A DNA stretch of 64,000 bases from Clostridiaceae bacterium AF10-41 (GCA_027686065.1 JAQCTH010000007.1:1-64000); one strand, 5' to 3'. Shown: positions 48,182-57,149, counted from the stretch's first letter. The notes: a model not told the origin generated them from the sequence alone. Numbers and translations: made by a program.

Positions 48182-48215
48182 AGTTAAGTAATTTACAATA
48201 AATTACTTGACTTTT
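48182..48215 (+). terminator. ackA terminator overlapping the next promoter
   Basis: 13-bp stem (48182-48194 with 48200-48212, one G-T pair), loop ACAAT, then TTT. An outer AGTGCA/TGCACT pair can extend it. The right arm contains the -35 TTGACT of the yceD promoter. TAAGTAATTTACA also occurs at 48131-48143, a short direct repeat. Confidence 0.65.
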
Positions 48216-48235
48216 AATGGTGCACTTTATATAAT
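48207..48235 (+). promoter_or_regulatory. sigma-A promoter of yceD-rpmF-plsX
   Basis: TTGACT (48207-48212), 17-nt spacer and perfect TATAAT (48230-48235). Predicted start near 48242, giving a leader of about 115 nt. Confidence 0.82.
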
Positions 48236-48241
48236 AAATTG

Positions 48242-48356
48242 TGTTTATTCGGCAAATATTTATCTAAGGAGTGAAATGAAGCTTTGCTCAAGCTATACAC
48301 ATAATGTGTATAATGTATCCTAAAGGATATGAGGACTTAGTCTAGAGCAAATACAT
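48242..48356 (+). ncRNA. structured 5' leader of yceD with a 15-codon upstream frame
   Basis: The leader has AAGGAG (48266-48271) followed 4 nt later by ATG 48276, opening a 15-codon frame ending at TAA 48321-48323. TTTGCTC (48283-48289) can pair with GAGCAAA (48345-48351), closing a domain with hairpins ATACAC/GTGTAT (48295-48311) and TATCC/GGATA (48316-48329). No intrinsic terminator is visible. Whether the short frame is translated or the folding controls yceD is inference. Confidence 0.45.
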
Positions 48357-48866
48357 ATGATTATACAATTTTCAGACTTAATTTCATCTAAGAAAAGAAA
48401 AAAAGAAATAAATGTAACATATGAATTAGCTCCACTTTCTTTTGATGGAGATCAAATAGAAGCTATAGAAGCTATAAATTTAGTTGGAGATCTAATTTCT
48501 ATTGGAGATGTTTTAACTTTAAAAGCTTCAATAAAGACAAAATTAAAATTAAACTGTTCAAGATGCCTAGAGGCCTTTATCTATCCAATAGATATTGATA
48601 TAGAAGAAAGGTTTACAAATAATAAGGAACTTCAAGAAAATGAGGAAATTATTTTTGTAGATAGTGATACTTTAGATATTACTAAAATAGTTGAAAATAT
48701 TATTATTTCAACCTTACCTATTAAGAGACTTTGCACAGATGACTGTAAGGGACTTTGCTACCAATGCGGTAAAAATCTTAATGAAGGTTCTTGTCAATGT
48801 GAGACAAATGATGTAGACTTAAGACTGGCAAAGTTACAAGAGTTGTTTGGAAATAAGGAGGTGTAG
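48357..48866 (+). CDS. yceD: YceD/DUF177 family protein
   Basis: 169 aa. DUF177 proteins are linked to 23S rRNA processing or ribosomal protein handling and always sit before rpmF. Cys residues appear as CSRC (near 63) and as [15 protein letters not shown]...CQC near the C-terminus, typical of the family. The frame is closed by a TGA at 48330 and has no start codon before ATG 48357, so this start is firm although no ribosome binding site lies next to it. rpmF starts 2 nt after the stop. Confidence 0.9.
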   Translation: MIIQFSDLISSKKRKKEINVTYELAPLSFDGDQIEAIEAINLVGDLISIGDVLTLKASIKTKLKLNCSRCLEAFIYPIDIDIEERFTNNKELQENEEIIFVDSDTLDITKIVENIIISTLPIKRLCTDDCKGLCYQCGKNLNEGSCQCETNDVDLRLAKLQELFGNKEV

Positions 48867-48868
48867 TA

Positions 48869-49054
48869 ATGGGAAATCCTGCTAGAAAAACATATAGAGC
48901 AAAGAGAAATTCAAGAAGAGCTCAAACTTTTAAGGCGAGCTTACCTGGAATAGTTGAGTGTCCACAATGTCACGAAATGAAGCTAGCTCACAGAGTTTGC
49001 AAGAATTGTGGCTTCTATAAAGGTAAAGAAGTAGTTGCTTCAGTAGAAGAATAA
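48869..49054 (+). CDS. rpmF: 50S ribosomal protein L32
   Basis: 61-aa basic protein of the large subunit. [18 protein letters not shown] at the N-terminus and a zinc ribbon with CPQC (residues 31-34) and CKNC, a C+ form. AAGGAGGTG precedes ATG. Operon position between yceD and plsX is conserved in nearly all bacteria. A terminator begins at its stop codon. Confidence 0.97.
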   Translation: MGNPARKTYRAKRNSRRAQTFKASLPGIVECPQCHEMKLAHRVCKNCGFYKGKEVVASVEE

Positions 49055-49081
49055 AGAAAGTCTAATGACTTTCTTTTCTTT
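49053..49081 (+). terminator. terminator or attenuator after rpmF
   Basis: 10-bp stem AAAGAAAGTC (49053-49062) with GACTTTCTTT (49067-49076), loop TAAT, then a T-rich stretch. plsX follows with only 30 nt, so read-through is likely needed for plsX. Confidence 0.7.
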
Positions 49082-49110
49082 ATATATAAAGAAAAGGGGC
49101 GAATGGTATT

Positions 49111-50112
49111 ATGAAGATAGCTATAGATGGCATGGGCGGAGATAACGCACCTAAGGCTGTAATAGAAGGTGTTATACAGGCTTTAAAGGAATACAAAGGA
49201 ATAGAATATTATATAACTGGGCCTAAAGAACAGATAGAAGAAGAGCTAAAGAAATACCAATATGATGAAAAGTTGATTAATGTAGTTGATGCAAGAGAAG
49301 TTATTTCTCCAAATGAGCATCCAGTAATGGCTTTAAAGAAGAAAAAAGATTCAAGTATATGCAAAGCGTTAAGACTTGTAAAAGACAAAGAATGTGATGC
49401 AGTTATATCAGGAGGTAGTACAGGAGCATTTCTGGCTGGCTGTACACTAATAGTTGGAAGAATAAAGGGTGTAGAAAGACCAGCTCTTGCTCCAATTATG
49501 CCAGGTAAAAATGGTAGCTTTATGATAGTGGATGCTGGGGCAAATGTAGATTGCAAGCCAAATTACTTATTACAATTTGCTAAGATGGGAAAAGTTTATT
49601 ATCAAGGAGTATTAGGTAAAGAAGAGCCTTCAATAGGGCTAGTTAATATAGGAGCAGAAGAAGAAAAGGGTAATGAGTTAACTAAAAGTGTTCATAAACT
49701 ATTAAAAGAAGAAAATAGTTTGAATTTTGTTGGTAACGTAGAACCAAGAGATACATCAAAAGGTGATGTAAATGTTTTAGTTTGTGATGGTTTTGTAGGA
49801 AATACTTTGTTAAAAATGTATGAAGGTGTAGCTTCAACATTATTAGGAATGATAAAAGAAGAGATTTTATCTGGAGGAATAATGAGAAAAGTTGGTGCAG
49901 GTCTTTTAAGTCCTGTTTTTAAAGCGTTAAAAACAAAATTTGATTACAAAGAGTATGGTGGAGCACCATTTTTAGGGGTTGAGGGTATTTGTATAAAAGC
50001 TCATGGAAGCTCAGATGGAAAAGCTTTTAAAAATGCTATAAGACAAACTAAAACCTTTTATGAGAATAAAGTATTAGAAAAAATAAAAGAAGAACTTCAA
50101 AATAATATATAA
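49111..50112 (+). CDS. plsX: phosphate acyltransferase PlsX
   Basis: Makes acyl-phosphate from acyl-ACP, the first committed substrate for phosphatidic acid synthesis with PlsY. 333 aa with [40 protein letters not shown] and [27 protein letters not shown] upstream gives a moderate ribosome binding site. Followed by acpP, whose product carries the acyl group; plsX-acpP linkage is common, although fabD/fabG are not between them here. Confidence 0.96.
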   Translation: MKIAIDGMGGDNAPKAVIEGVIQALKEYKGIEYYITGPKEQIEEELKKYQYDEKLINVVDAREVISPNEHPVMALKKKKDSSICKALRLVKDKECDAVISGGSTGAFLAGCTLIVGRIKGVERPALAPIMPGKNGSFMIVDAGANVDCKPNYLLQFAKMGKVYYQGVLGKEEPSIGLVNIGAEEEKGNELTKSVHKLLKEENSLNFVGNVEPRDTSKGDVNVLVCDGFVGNTLLKMYEGVASTLLGMIKEEILSGGIMRKVGAGLLSPVFKALKTKFDYKEYGGAPFLGVEGICIKAHGSSDGKAFKNAIRQTKTFYENKVLEKIKEELQNNI

Positions 50113-50118
50113 TTATAC

Positions 50119-50158
50119 CAATATGCATATTGACTAGAGAAATAATATATAATATTAT
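50119..50158 (+). promoter_or_regulatory. acpP promoter with overlapping palindromic operator candidate
   Basis: TTGACT (50130-50135), 17-nt spacer, TATTAT (50153-50158). A perfect 14-bp palindrome CAATATGCATATTG (50119-50132) overlaps the -35 box, the usual place of a repressor site. It does not look like the FapR or FabT consensus. Confidence 0.6.
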
Positions 50159-50187
50159 CTAAATGATGTATGTAGGAGGTGAATTAG

Positions 50188-50418
50188 ATGTTTGAAAAAG
50201 TTAGAGAAATAATAGCTGAGAAATTAAGCATTAACGAAGATGATATAACAATGGACTCTTCATTCGTTGAAGATTTAAATGCAGATTCATTAGATTTAGT
50301 TGAACTTATGATGGCTTTAGAAGATGAATTAGATACAGAAATCCCAGATGAAGAAGCAGAAAACTTTAAAACTGTTGGAGATGTAGTTAAGTATTTAAAG
50401 AATCATGTTGAAGAGTAG
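50188..50418 (+). CDS. acpP: acyl carrier protein
   Basis: 76-aa acidic helical protein. Phosphopantetheine attaches to the Ser in the motif [16 protein letters not shown] (about Ser37). GGAGGTGAATTAG precedes ATG. Own promoter upstream and a terminator downstream, as expected for a highly expressed gene. Supplies acyl groups to PlsX, encoded just upstream. Confidence 0.97.
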   Translation: MFEKVREIIAEKLSINEDDITMDSSFVEDLNADSLDLVELMMALEDELDTEIPDEEAENFKTVGDVVKYLKNHVEE

Positions 50419-50421
50419 TAT

Positions 50422-50450
50422 AATCCCGCTTTAATGCGGGATTTTATATT
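50422..50450 (+). terminator. terminator after acpP
   Basis: GC-rich 8-bp stem AATCCCGC / GCGGGATT (50422-50429, 50436-50443), loop TTTAAT, followed by TTATATTT. Confidence 0.82.
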
Positions 50451-50548
50451 TAAAAATTATGATATATTTGGTTTATTCTTGAATTTGCTCTGTTAAAGAT
50501 ATCTTATTAAAAAGCAAATTGAAGAATAAACTTCAAGGAGTGTATAAA

Positions 50549-51247
50549 ATGGCGAAGTTTAATATAAGAGAAATTGAGGAAAATATAGGACTAACTTTTA
50601 ATGAACCTACTCTTTTAAAGGTTGCATTAACTCATAGTTCTTATGCTAATCAACATAAAGATCAAGAATATAATGAACGGTTTGAATTTCTAGGAGATTC
50701 AATACTACAGTTATGTATTACTGAATATTTATTTTTAAATTATAAAAACAAAAGTGAAGGTGAATTAACTAAAATAAGAAGTTTAATAGTTTGTGAAAAT
50801 TCACTTTATGAAATAGGTAAAAAATTAAATTTAGGATATTTTATAAGGATTAGTAGAGGGGAAGAGCTAACAGGGGGAAGAGAAAGAGTATCTATCATAG
50901 CAGATGCTGTAGAAGCTTTAATTGCAGGAATTTATTTAGATAAGGGTCTTGAATTTGTTAAGGATTATATAATAGGGCATTTTAAAGAAATAATAGATAA
51001 AGCAATTAATAATAATATAGTATTAGATTATAAAACAAAACTTCAAGAAGAAATGCAAAAATCAGGTGAAGTATCAATAATATACGAATTAATTAAGTAT
51101 GAAGGTCCTCCTCATAGAAGAAAATTCTTTACTTCAGTTATAGTAGAAGATAAGGAGTATGGCAAAGGGGAAGGGTATAGTAAAAAAGAATCAGAACAAA
51201 ATGCAGCTAAAGAAGCACTAAGAGCTTTGGAGGAATCTAATGAGTAA
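50549..51247 (+). CDS. rnc: ribonuclease III
   Basis: Double-strand-specific endoribonuclease for rRNA and mRNA processing. Catalytic domain with the signature NERFEFLGDSILQL and the downstream ADAVEALIAGIYLD (second acidic cluster); C-terminal dsRNA-binding domain (about 160-230) with DYKTKLQEEMQ and the final KKESEQNAAKEALRAL. 232 aa from ATG 50549, which is 8 nt after AAGGAG; an upstream ATG 30 nt earlier lacks a site. The following radical-SAM gene overlaps by 8 nt. rnc-smc-ftsY grouping is conserved. Confidence 0.96.
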   Translation: MAKFNIREIEENIGLTFNEPTLLKVALTHSSYANQHKDQEYNERFEFLGDSILQLCITEYLFLNYKNKSEGELTKIRSLIVCENSLYEIGKKLNLGYFIRISRGEELTGGRERVSIIADAVEALIAGIYLDKGLEFVKDYIIGHFKEIIDKAINNNIVLDYKTKLQEEMQKSGEVSIIYELIKYEGPPHRRKFFTSVIVEDKEYGKGEGYSKKESEQNAAKEALRALEESNE

Positions 51248-52274
51248 AAAGCATTATATAATACCCATATTTGTATCTCATCAAGGCTGTCCTCACCAAT
51301 GTGTATTTTGTAATCAAGATAAAATAGCTAGAGCTGTTGAGGAAGAAGTTACTGATGAAGATGTAAGAAAGACAGTAGAAGAGTATATTAAGACAATAGA
51401 CCATAATAACTCAACTATTGAGATATCTTTTTTTGGAGGAACATTTACAGCGATAGATATAAATAAACAAAAGGAATTATTAGCTGTTGCAAAAGAATAT
51501 AAGGAAAATGGTTATATAGATAAAATTAGAATGTCTACAAGACCTGATGCAATAAATAAATACATATTAGATTATTTAAAAGAGTATAAGGTAGATATAA
51601 TTGAACTAGGAGTGCAATCATTGAATGATGATGTATTAAGGCTATCTGGAAGAGGTCATAGCTCAGAAGAGGTGAGAAGAGCTTCTAGGCTTATAAAAGA
51701 ATATAAAATTACACTAGGTCATCAAATAATGCCAGGATTACCAGGAGATAATTTTGAGAAGGATATTGAAACTGTAAAAAAATCAATAGAAATGGAACCA
51801 GATATATGCAGAATATATCCATCATTAGTAATAAAAGATACGCCTATGGCAGAAATGTATAAGAGAGGAGAGTATATTCCTTATTCATTAGAAGAAGCTG
51901 TTTGTGTATCTAAAGAATTATATAAATTATATAAAGAGGCGAATGTTAATATAATTAGGATTGGCCTTCAACCTACAGAAAATATTACTTGGGGCAAGGA
52001 TATTATAGATGGACCTTTTCACCCATCATTTAGAGAATTAGTAGAAGGTAGCTTGCTTTGTGATAAAATAAAATCATCTATAAATAGAGATGAAGATATA
52101 ATAATAGAAATAAATTCAAAGGATTTAAGCAAGCTTTATGCAAATAAAAAAGCGTATTTTAATGACTTAAAATATAATCATAATGGGAAAATATCAGTTA
52201 CTACCAAAGATAAAATAAACAGAGGAAATGTTAATATTATCGTACTAAAAAGAATAGAAACGGTTAGTATATAA
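51240..52274 (+). CDS. Elp3-like radical-SAM protein lacking the acetyltransferase domain
   Basis: 344 aa. Cluster motif CPHQCVFCNQ (CxxxCxxC at about residues 18-25), FFGGTFTAID, MSTRPDAI, IIELGVQSLNDDVL and GHQIMPGLPGD match the Elp3-type radical-SAM core. Unlike true Elp3 there is no GNAT acetyltransferase domain; the last 60 residues are a short wing domain. Clostridial relatives sit between rnc and smc. The reaction is unknown; tRNA modification is only a guess from the family. Overlaps rnc by 8 nt, so translation is coupled. Confidence 0.85.
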   Translation: MSKKHYIIPIFVSHQGCPHQCVFCNQDKIARAVEEEVTDEDVRKTVEEYIKTIDHNNSTIEISFFGGTFTAIDINKQKELLAVAKEYKENGYIDKIRMSTRPDAINKYILDYLKEYKVDIIELGVQSLNDDVLRLSGRGHSSEEVRRASRLIKEYKITLGHQIMPGLPGDNFEKDIETVKKSIEMEPDICRIYPSLVIKDTPMAEMYKRGEYIPYSLEEAVCVSKELYKLYKEANVNIIRIGLQPTENITWGKDIIDGPFHPSFRELVEGSLLCDKIKSSINRDEDIIIEINSKDLSKLYANKKAYFNDLKYNHNGKISVTTKDKINRGNVNIIVLKRIETVSI

Positions 52275-52304
52275 GGTAGGCAAGATTTTGCCTGCCTTAT
52301 TATT
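52273..52304 (+). terminator. terminator after the Elp3-like gene
   Basis: 11-bp stem (52273-52283 with 52288-52298) built on AAGGTAGGCAA, loop GATT, starting inside the stop codon; followed by ATTATT rather than a clean T run. Confidence 0.65.
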
Positions 52305-52355
52305 GATATTTTACTATGTTTACTATAAACTTAAATAAGAATAGGAGTGGTAATT

Positions 52356-52448
52356 ATGAAAAAACAAACGAGACAAAAAATGATATATGTAATTACTATA
52401 ATTTTAGCTATCATGTTATCAATGAGTCTATTAGCATCATTTATATAG
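52356..52448 (+). CDS. 30-residue single-pass membrane peptide (DUF4044-like)
   Basis: M-K-K-Q-T-R-Q-K then one hydrophobic helix (residues 9-30, MIYVITIILAIMLSMSLLAS) ending FI. ATG follows AGGAGTGG at 8 nt, a strong site, and the stop lies 15 nt before smc. Very short proteins with a basic N-terminus and one helix (DUF4044) are found at this position in clostridia. Function unknown. Confidence 0.65.
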   Translation: MKKQTRQKMIYVITIILAIMLSMSLLASFI

Positions 52449-52463
52449 ATAAGGAGTGCATCT

Positions 52464-55400
52464 ATGTTTTTAAAATCCATAGAAATAAGAGGGTTTAAAT
52501 CTTTTGCAGACAAGACCCAATTAAAGTTTAAAAAGGGAGTAACAGCAGTAGTAGGACCAAATGGTAGTGGAAAAAGTAATATATCTGATTCAGTTCGTTG
52601 GGTTCTTGGAGAACAAAGTGTAAAAACCCTTAGGGGTGGAAAGATGGAAGATGTCATCTTTGCAGGAACTCAATTTAGAAAACCAGTTGGACTAGCTCAA
52701 GTTTCACTTACTCTAGATAACTCAGACAATTCATTAGATACTGATTACTCTGAAGTAACAGTAACAAGAAGAATATTTAGATCTGGAGAAGCTGAATATT
52801 TAATAAATAATCAAAAGTGTAGATTAAAAGATATTAATAACTTGTTTATGGATACAGGAATAGGTAAGGAAGGATACTCACTTATTGGACAAGGTAAAAT
52901 AGAAGCTATATTAAGTGGAAAAGCAGAAGATAGGAGAGCCTTACTAGAAGAAGCAGCAGGTATAGTTAAGTTTAAATCAAGAAAAGAAGAAGCAGAAAGA
53001 AAACTAGCAAATACAGAAAATAATCTAATTAGAATAAGAGACATAATTTCAACTTATGAAGAAAGAATTGAACCATTAAAAGTAGAAAGAGAAAAGGCTT
53101 TAAAATATAAACTTCTAGCAGAAGATCTTAAAGTTAAAGAAGTTTCTGTTTTAGTTGATAATATAAAAAGAATAGATAAAGATATTAATAACATAAATGA
53201 AGATATAATAAATAGAAAAGGCCATATAGAAGCTAAAAGAAATAAATTAAAAATATATAAAGAAGAAGTTTTAGAATTAGAAGAAAAAATAGAAGAATTA
53301 GAGAATAAAAATAGTCAAGAAAAAAGGGAATATTATACTAAGAAGGAAGAAGTAAATCAAAGCTTAAGTAATATAGAAATACTTAAGGAGAGAATTAAGA
53401 ATCTAGAAGAAATAATAGAAAAAGATTTAGGGGAAATAAAGAATTTAGAGGTTAATTTAGAAGATTCTAAAAAAGAAAAAGAGGGTATAGCTAAAGAACT
53501 TGAAGAAAAAATACAGGAACAGCTTCAAAAAGAAAATGATATTAAGAGGCTGGAAAATGAAATATATGATTTAAAAAAGGAAATTCAAGAAGTAGAAAAA
53601 GAAATAGAGTATTTCAAAAATGAAGAATTTGAGTTATTAAGAAAGATTTCAGAAACAAATAATAATATTTCTTTATTAAATAAAGAAATATTAAATAAAG
53701 AAGAGTTGAGCTTAAATGGTGAAAATACTTTAAAAACTTTAGAAGGAAATATAAGCATTAATTTAGCCACAATTGTAGGGTTGAGAAAAAATATAGAAGA
53801 AACTCAAAAAGAAAGAGAAAATCTAAGAAATATTATAATTGAAAATAAGAAAAGACTTTCAAGTTTAATTAGTAATGCAACCAAAAAAGAAAATATTATA
53901 AGGGAAATATCTAAAAATATAAATATCTTAGAAGGTAAATTAACTACACTAAAGGACTTAGAAAAAAGCTATGAAGGTTATCAGTTATCTGTAAAAAGAT
54001 TAATGGAAAGAATAGAAAATAGGCAAATAGCATATGGAAAAAGTACTAAGGTTTTGGGGGAAGTATTTAGTGTCAACAAGGAATATGAAACTGCTATAGA
54101 AATATCTTTAGGTGGAGCTATTTCAAATATAATAACTGATGATGAAAATATTGCAAAGTTATTAATAGAGTATCTTAAGAAAAATTCTTTAGGAAGAGCA
54201 ACCTTTTTACCTTTAAATATTATTAAGGGAAATAGATTAAATATATCTAATAATATAAAAGATATTCCAGGTTTTTTAGGACTAGCATCTGATTTGATTA
54301 GTTTTGATAGTAAGTTTAAAGAAATAATGGATTATTCATTAGGCAAAACAATAATTGCTAAAGATATGGAATCTGCTTTAAAAATATCAAAGATTGGAAA
54401 TTATAAGCTTAAGATAGTTACATTAGATGGAGAGGTAATTAGTCCTGGTGGAGCTCTTACGGGGGGAAGTATTTATAAGAAAAACAACTCAAGTATATTA
54501 GGAAGAAGAAGAGAACTTCAAGAACTGCAAAAAAGTATACAGGAAAGTAAAGATAGATATTCTTTAGAATATAATTATTTAAATAAGATAAAAGAAGAAG
54601 TGAAATTAATAGATGAGGAAAACTTAAATAAAAGTGATGAAGTTCATGGTAAGACAATTGATATAACAAGATTTGAAAGTGAAATAAAGTCCTTAGAAAA
54701 TGAAGGTGTTAAACTTAGAAATTCTTTTGATGTTTCAAAAAAAGAAATTTCTTTAAATAATGAAAATTTAAGTAAGCTAAAAGAAGAAATAAGAAATAAA
54801 GAAGAGTCATTAGAAAATTTAAAGAAAAATAATATAAAAAATAGAAATAATATTTTAACTTATGAAGATTTATTAAAAGAAAAAAAAGAGAGATTTGACA
54901 AGCTAAAAGATGAATCTATACAAATTAAAATAAACAAGGCAGCGTTAGATGAAATTGTTTGTAGTAAAGAATCTGAGCTTAAAAGAAAAGAAAAAGAAGA
55001 AAGAGAAAAAGAAGAAAAAATATTAAAGTTTAAATCAGAAAACAAGGAAAGAGAAAAAACTATAATTTCTTTAAGAAATAAAATAGATAAAGATATAAAT
55101 TTAATTAATGAAATTAATAATAGATTAAATGGTCTTGAGAATATATTTAAATCTGATGATATTAAAAGAATAACTTTAAAAGATAAGTTAAAAATAAGAG
55201 ATGGAGAAGCTAATGAGTTAATAGAAATATTAAGAACACTAGAAAATGAATTAAGCAAAAGAGAAATATCATATGCTAAAATAGAAAGTGAAAGAGAAAA
55301 CCATTATAAGAAGTTGAATGAAGAATTAGGCTTAACTTTAGCGGAAGCCATAGAAATTGCATTAGATATAGAAAATATTTCAAAAATTAGAGAAGAGATA

Positions 55401-56027
55401 TTTAAATTAAAATCTCAAATTGCATCTCTTGGAACAGTAAATTTAGCCGCAATTGTGGAATATGAAGAAGTTTGTGAAAAATATGAATTTATGTCATCGC
55501 AAGAGGAGGATTTAAATAAAGCAAAAGATGAACTTATGACTGTTATTAATGAAATGACTGTAAAAATGCAAGAACTTTTTAGAGAAAATTTTAAAGTGCT
55601 TAATATAAACTTTAACGAAACTTTTAAAGAACTGTTTAAAGGTGGAACTGCAGAACTTATTTTAGGTGAAGGGGATGAACTTACAGCTAATATAGAAATA
55701 AATGTTCAGCCGCCAGGTAAAAAACTTCAAAATATAAATTTAATGTCTGGTGGAGAAAAAGTACTTTCAGCAATTGCATTATTATTTGCAATATTGAAAA
55801 TGAAGCCAACACCATTTTGTATATTAGATGAAATTGAAGCTGCTTTAGATGATGCAAATGTATATAGATATGCAGAGTTTCTGAAACAATTCTCTGAAAA
55901 TATTCAATTCATAGTAATTACTCATAGAAAAGGAACTATGGAAGCAAGTGATATTATGTATGGAATAACCATGGAAGAAAAAGGAGTATCAAAAGTAGTT
56001 TCTGTTGACTTAAGCAAAGATAATTAG
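52464..56027 (+). CDS. smc: chromosome segregation protein SMC
   Basis: Condensin ATPase, 1187 aa. Walker A GPNGSGKSN at residues 32-40. Two long coiled-coil arms (about 165-500 and 665-1000) surround the hinge (about 515-650, with GGAISNIITDDENI and GGALTGGS). The C-terminal head has the signature LMSGGEKVLSAIALLFA and Walker B FCILDEIEAALDDANVYR. Full length, no break. Start follows AAGGAG at 7 nt. ftsY is 10 nt downstream, the common rnc-smc-ftsY order. Confidence 0.97.
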   Translation: MFLKSIEIRGFKSFADKTQLKFKKGVTAVVGPNGSGKSNISDSVRWVLGEQSVKTLRGGKMEDVIFAGTQFRKPVGLAQVSLTLDNSDNSLDTDYSEVTVTRRIFRSGEAEYLINNQKCRLKDINNLFMDTGIGKEGYSLIGQGKIEAILSGKAEDRRALLEEAAGIVKFKSRKEEAERKLANTENNLIRIRDIISTYEERIEPLKVEREKALKYKLLAEDLKVKEVSVLVDNIKRIDKDINNINEDIINRKGHIEAKRNKLKIYKEEVLELEEKIEELENKNSQEKREYYTKKEEVNQSLSNIEILKERIKNLEEIIEKDLGEIKNLEVNLEDSKKEKEGIAKELEEKIQEQLQKENDIKRLENEIYDLKKEIQEVEKEIEYFKNEEFELLRKISETNNNISLLNKEILNKEELSLNGENTLKTLEGNISINLATIVGLRKNIEETQKERENLRNIIIENKKRLSSLISNATKKENIIREISKNINILEGKLTTLKDLEKSYEGYQLSVKRLMERIENRQIAYGKSTKVLGEVFSVNKEYETAIEISLGGAISNIITDDENIAKLLIEYLKKNSLGRATFLPLNIIKGNRLNISNNIKDIPGFLGLASDLISFDSKFKEIMDYSLGKTIIAKDMESALKISKIGNYKLKIVTLDGEVISPGGALTGGSIYKKNNSSILGRRRELQELQKSIQESKDRYSLEYNYLNKIKEEVKLIDEENLNKSDEVHGKTIDITRFESEIKSLENEGVKLRNSFDVSKKEISLNNENLSKLKEEIRNKEESLENLKKNNIKNRNNILTYEDLLKEKKERFDKLKDESIQIKINKAALDEIVCSKESELKRKEKEEREKEEKILKFKSENKEREKTIISLRNKIDKDINLINEINNRLNGLENIFKSDDIKRITLKDKLKIRDGEANELIEILRTLENELSKREISYAKIESERENHYKKLNEELGLTLAEAIEIALDIENISKIREEIFKLKSQIASLGTVNLAAIVEYEEVCEKYEFMSSQEEDLNKAKDELMTVINEMTVKMQELFRENFKVLNINFNETFKELFKGGTAELILGEGDELTANIEINVQPPGKKLQNINLMSGGEKVLSAIALLFAILKMKPTPFCILDEIEAALDDANVYRYAEFLKQFSENIQFIVITHRKGTMEASDIMYGITMEEKGVSKVVSVDLSKDN

Positions 56028-56037
56028 GAGGTAAATC

Positions 56038-56961
56038 ATGGCTATATTTGGGAAAATATTTGACAATTTAAAATCAGGACTTTCAAAAACTAAAAATGCT
56101 CTAACAGATAAAATAAATGAAACATTAAAGCTAGCTATTACTATAGACGAGGACTTATATGAAGAATTAGAAGAAATTTTAGTTATGTCTGATATAGGGA
56201 TGGATACAACAATAGAAATTATAGATAGATTAAAAGCAAAAATAAGAAAAGAAAAAATTAATGACCCAAATGAAGTTTATCCAGCATTAAAATCAGTAAT
56301 AAGAGATATTCTTTTAGAGGGTACAGAAGAAAAAGAAGAAAGTAAAACTAGTGATAAGGAAATATTATTAGTTATAGGAGTGAATGGAGTAGGTAAGACA
56401 ACTTCAATAGGAAAACTTGCAGCTAAAAATAAGCAAGAAGGTAAAAAAGTGTTGCTTGCAGCAGCTGATACATTTAGAGCAGCTGCTATAGATCAATTAG
56501 AGGTATGGAGTCAAAGGGCAGGAGTTGATATAATAAAACATATGGAAGGTTCTGATCCTGCAGCAGTAGTTTTTGATGCTGTAAATGCGGCAAAGTCAAG
56601 AAGTATAGATTTATTAATATGTGATACTGCAGGAAGACTTCATAATAAAAAAAATCTTATGGATGAACTATCAAAGATAGGTAGAATAATAGACAGAGAG
56701 TTTAGTAATGCACATAAAGAAACATTACTAGTTTTAGATGCAACAACAGGACAAAATGCAGTAGTTCAAGCAAAACAATTTATGGAGGCTTGCCCTATAG
56801 ATGGTATAATATTAACTAAATTAGACGGAACTGCAAAAGGTGGAGTTGTAATTTCGATTAAAAATACTTTAAATATACCTGTTAGATATATAGGTGTAGG
56901 AGAAGGAATAGACGATCTTCAAGAATTTGATGCAGAAGGATTTGCAGAAGCACTGTTCTAG
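56038..56961 (+). CDS. ftsY: signal recognition particle receptor FtsY
   Basis: SRP-family GTPase at the membrane. 307 aa without the long acidic A domain of E. coli, as usual in Gram-positives. N domain (about 1-95), then G domain with P-loop GVNGVGKTTSIGK, DTFRAAA, DTAGRLHNK, TKLDGTAKGG and final GVGEGIDDLQEFD. ATG follows TAGGAGG. Its partner Ffh lies at 57523. Confidence 0.97.
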   Translation: MAIFGKIFDNLKSGLSKTKNALTDKINETLKLAITIDEDLYEELEEILVMSDIGMDTTIEIIDRLKAKIRKEKINDPNEVYPALKSVIRDILLEGTEEKEESKTSDKEILLVIGVNGVGKTTSIGKLAAKNKQEGKKVLLAAADTFRAAAIDQLEVWSQRAGVDIIKHMEGSDPAAVVFDAVNAAKSRSIDLLICDTAGRLHNKKNLMDELSKIGRIIDREFSNAHKETLLVLDATTGQNAVVQAKQFMEACPIDGIILTKLDGTAKGGVVISIKNTLNIPVRYIGVGEGIDDLQEFDAEGFAEALF

Positions 56962-56965
56962 AAAG

Positions 56966-57107
56966 AAGAATGCAAAATGAAAAGTATAAAATTAAGGCAG
57001 AAATTCAGCTTTTGCTGAATTTCATTAAAATCTATAACTTAGTAAAACTAAGTTATTTCCTTAATTCTACATCTAAATTTTTAATTTTAAATTTTTTTGT
57101 AGGGTGT
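56966..57107. repeat. palindromic, MITE-like intergenic element
   Basis: About 140 bp with imperfect inverted ends (GTATAAAATTAAGG near 56983 versus CCTTAATTCTAC at 57059-57070). Internal hairpins are GAAATTCAGC/GCTGAATTTC (57000-57023) and ATAACTTAGT/ACTAAGTTAT (about 57034-57056). No T run follows the first hairpin. It resembles small non-coding palindromic repeats scattered in clostridial genomes; no second copy is in the window. It may also end ftsY transcription. Confidence 0.4.
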
Positions 57108-57120
57108 TAAGTAAAAGTAC

Positions 57121-57149
57121 TTGACAGCATAGGATTGTTTTGTTAAAAT
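57121..57149 (+). promoter_or_regulatory. sigma-A promoter of ylxM-ffh
   Basis: Perfect TTGACA (57121-57126), 17-nt spacer and TAAAAT (57144-57149), 25 nt before ylxM. So ylxM-ffh is initiated separately from smc-ftsY. Confidence 0.82.

Noticed and set aside
48182..48360. FapR-type operator upstream of yceD-plsX
   Set aside because: No ATTAGTACCTNNTACTAAT-like palindrome is present.
54860..55258. 132-codon minus-strand frame within smc
   Set aside because: Ser/Leu/Phe-rich complement of the coiled-coil Glu/Lys codons of smc.
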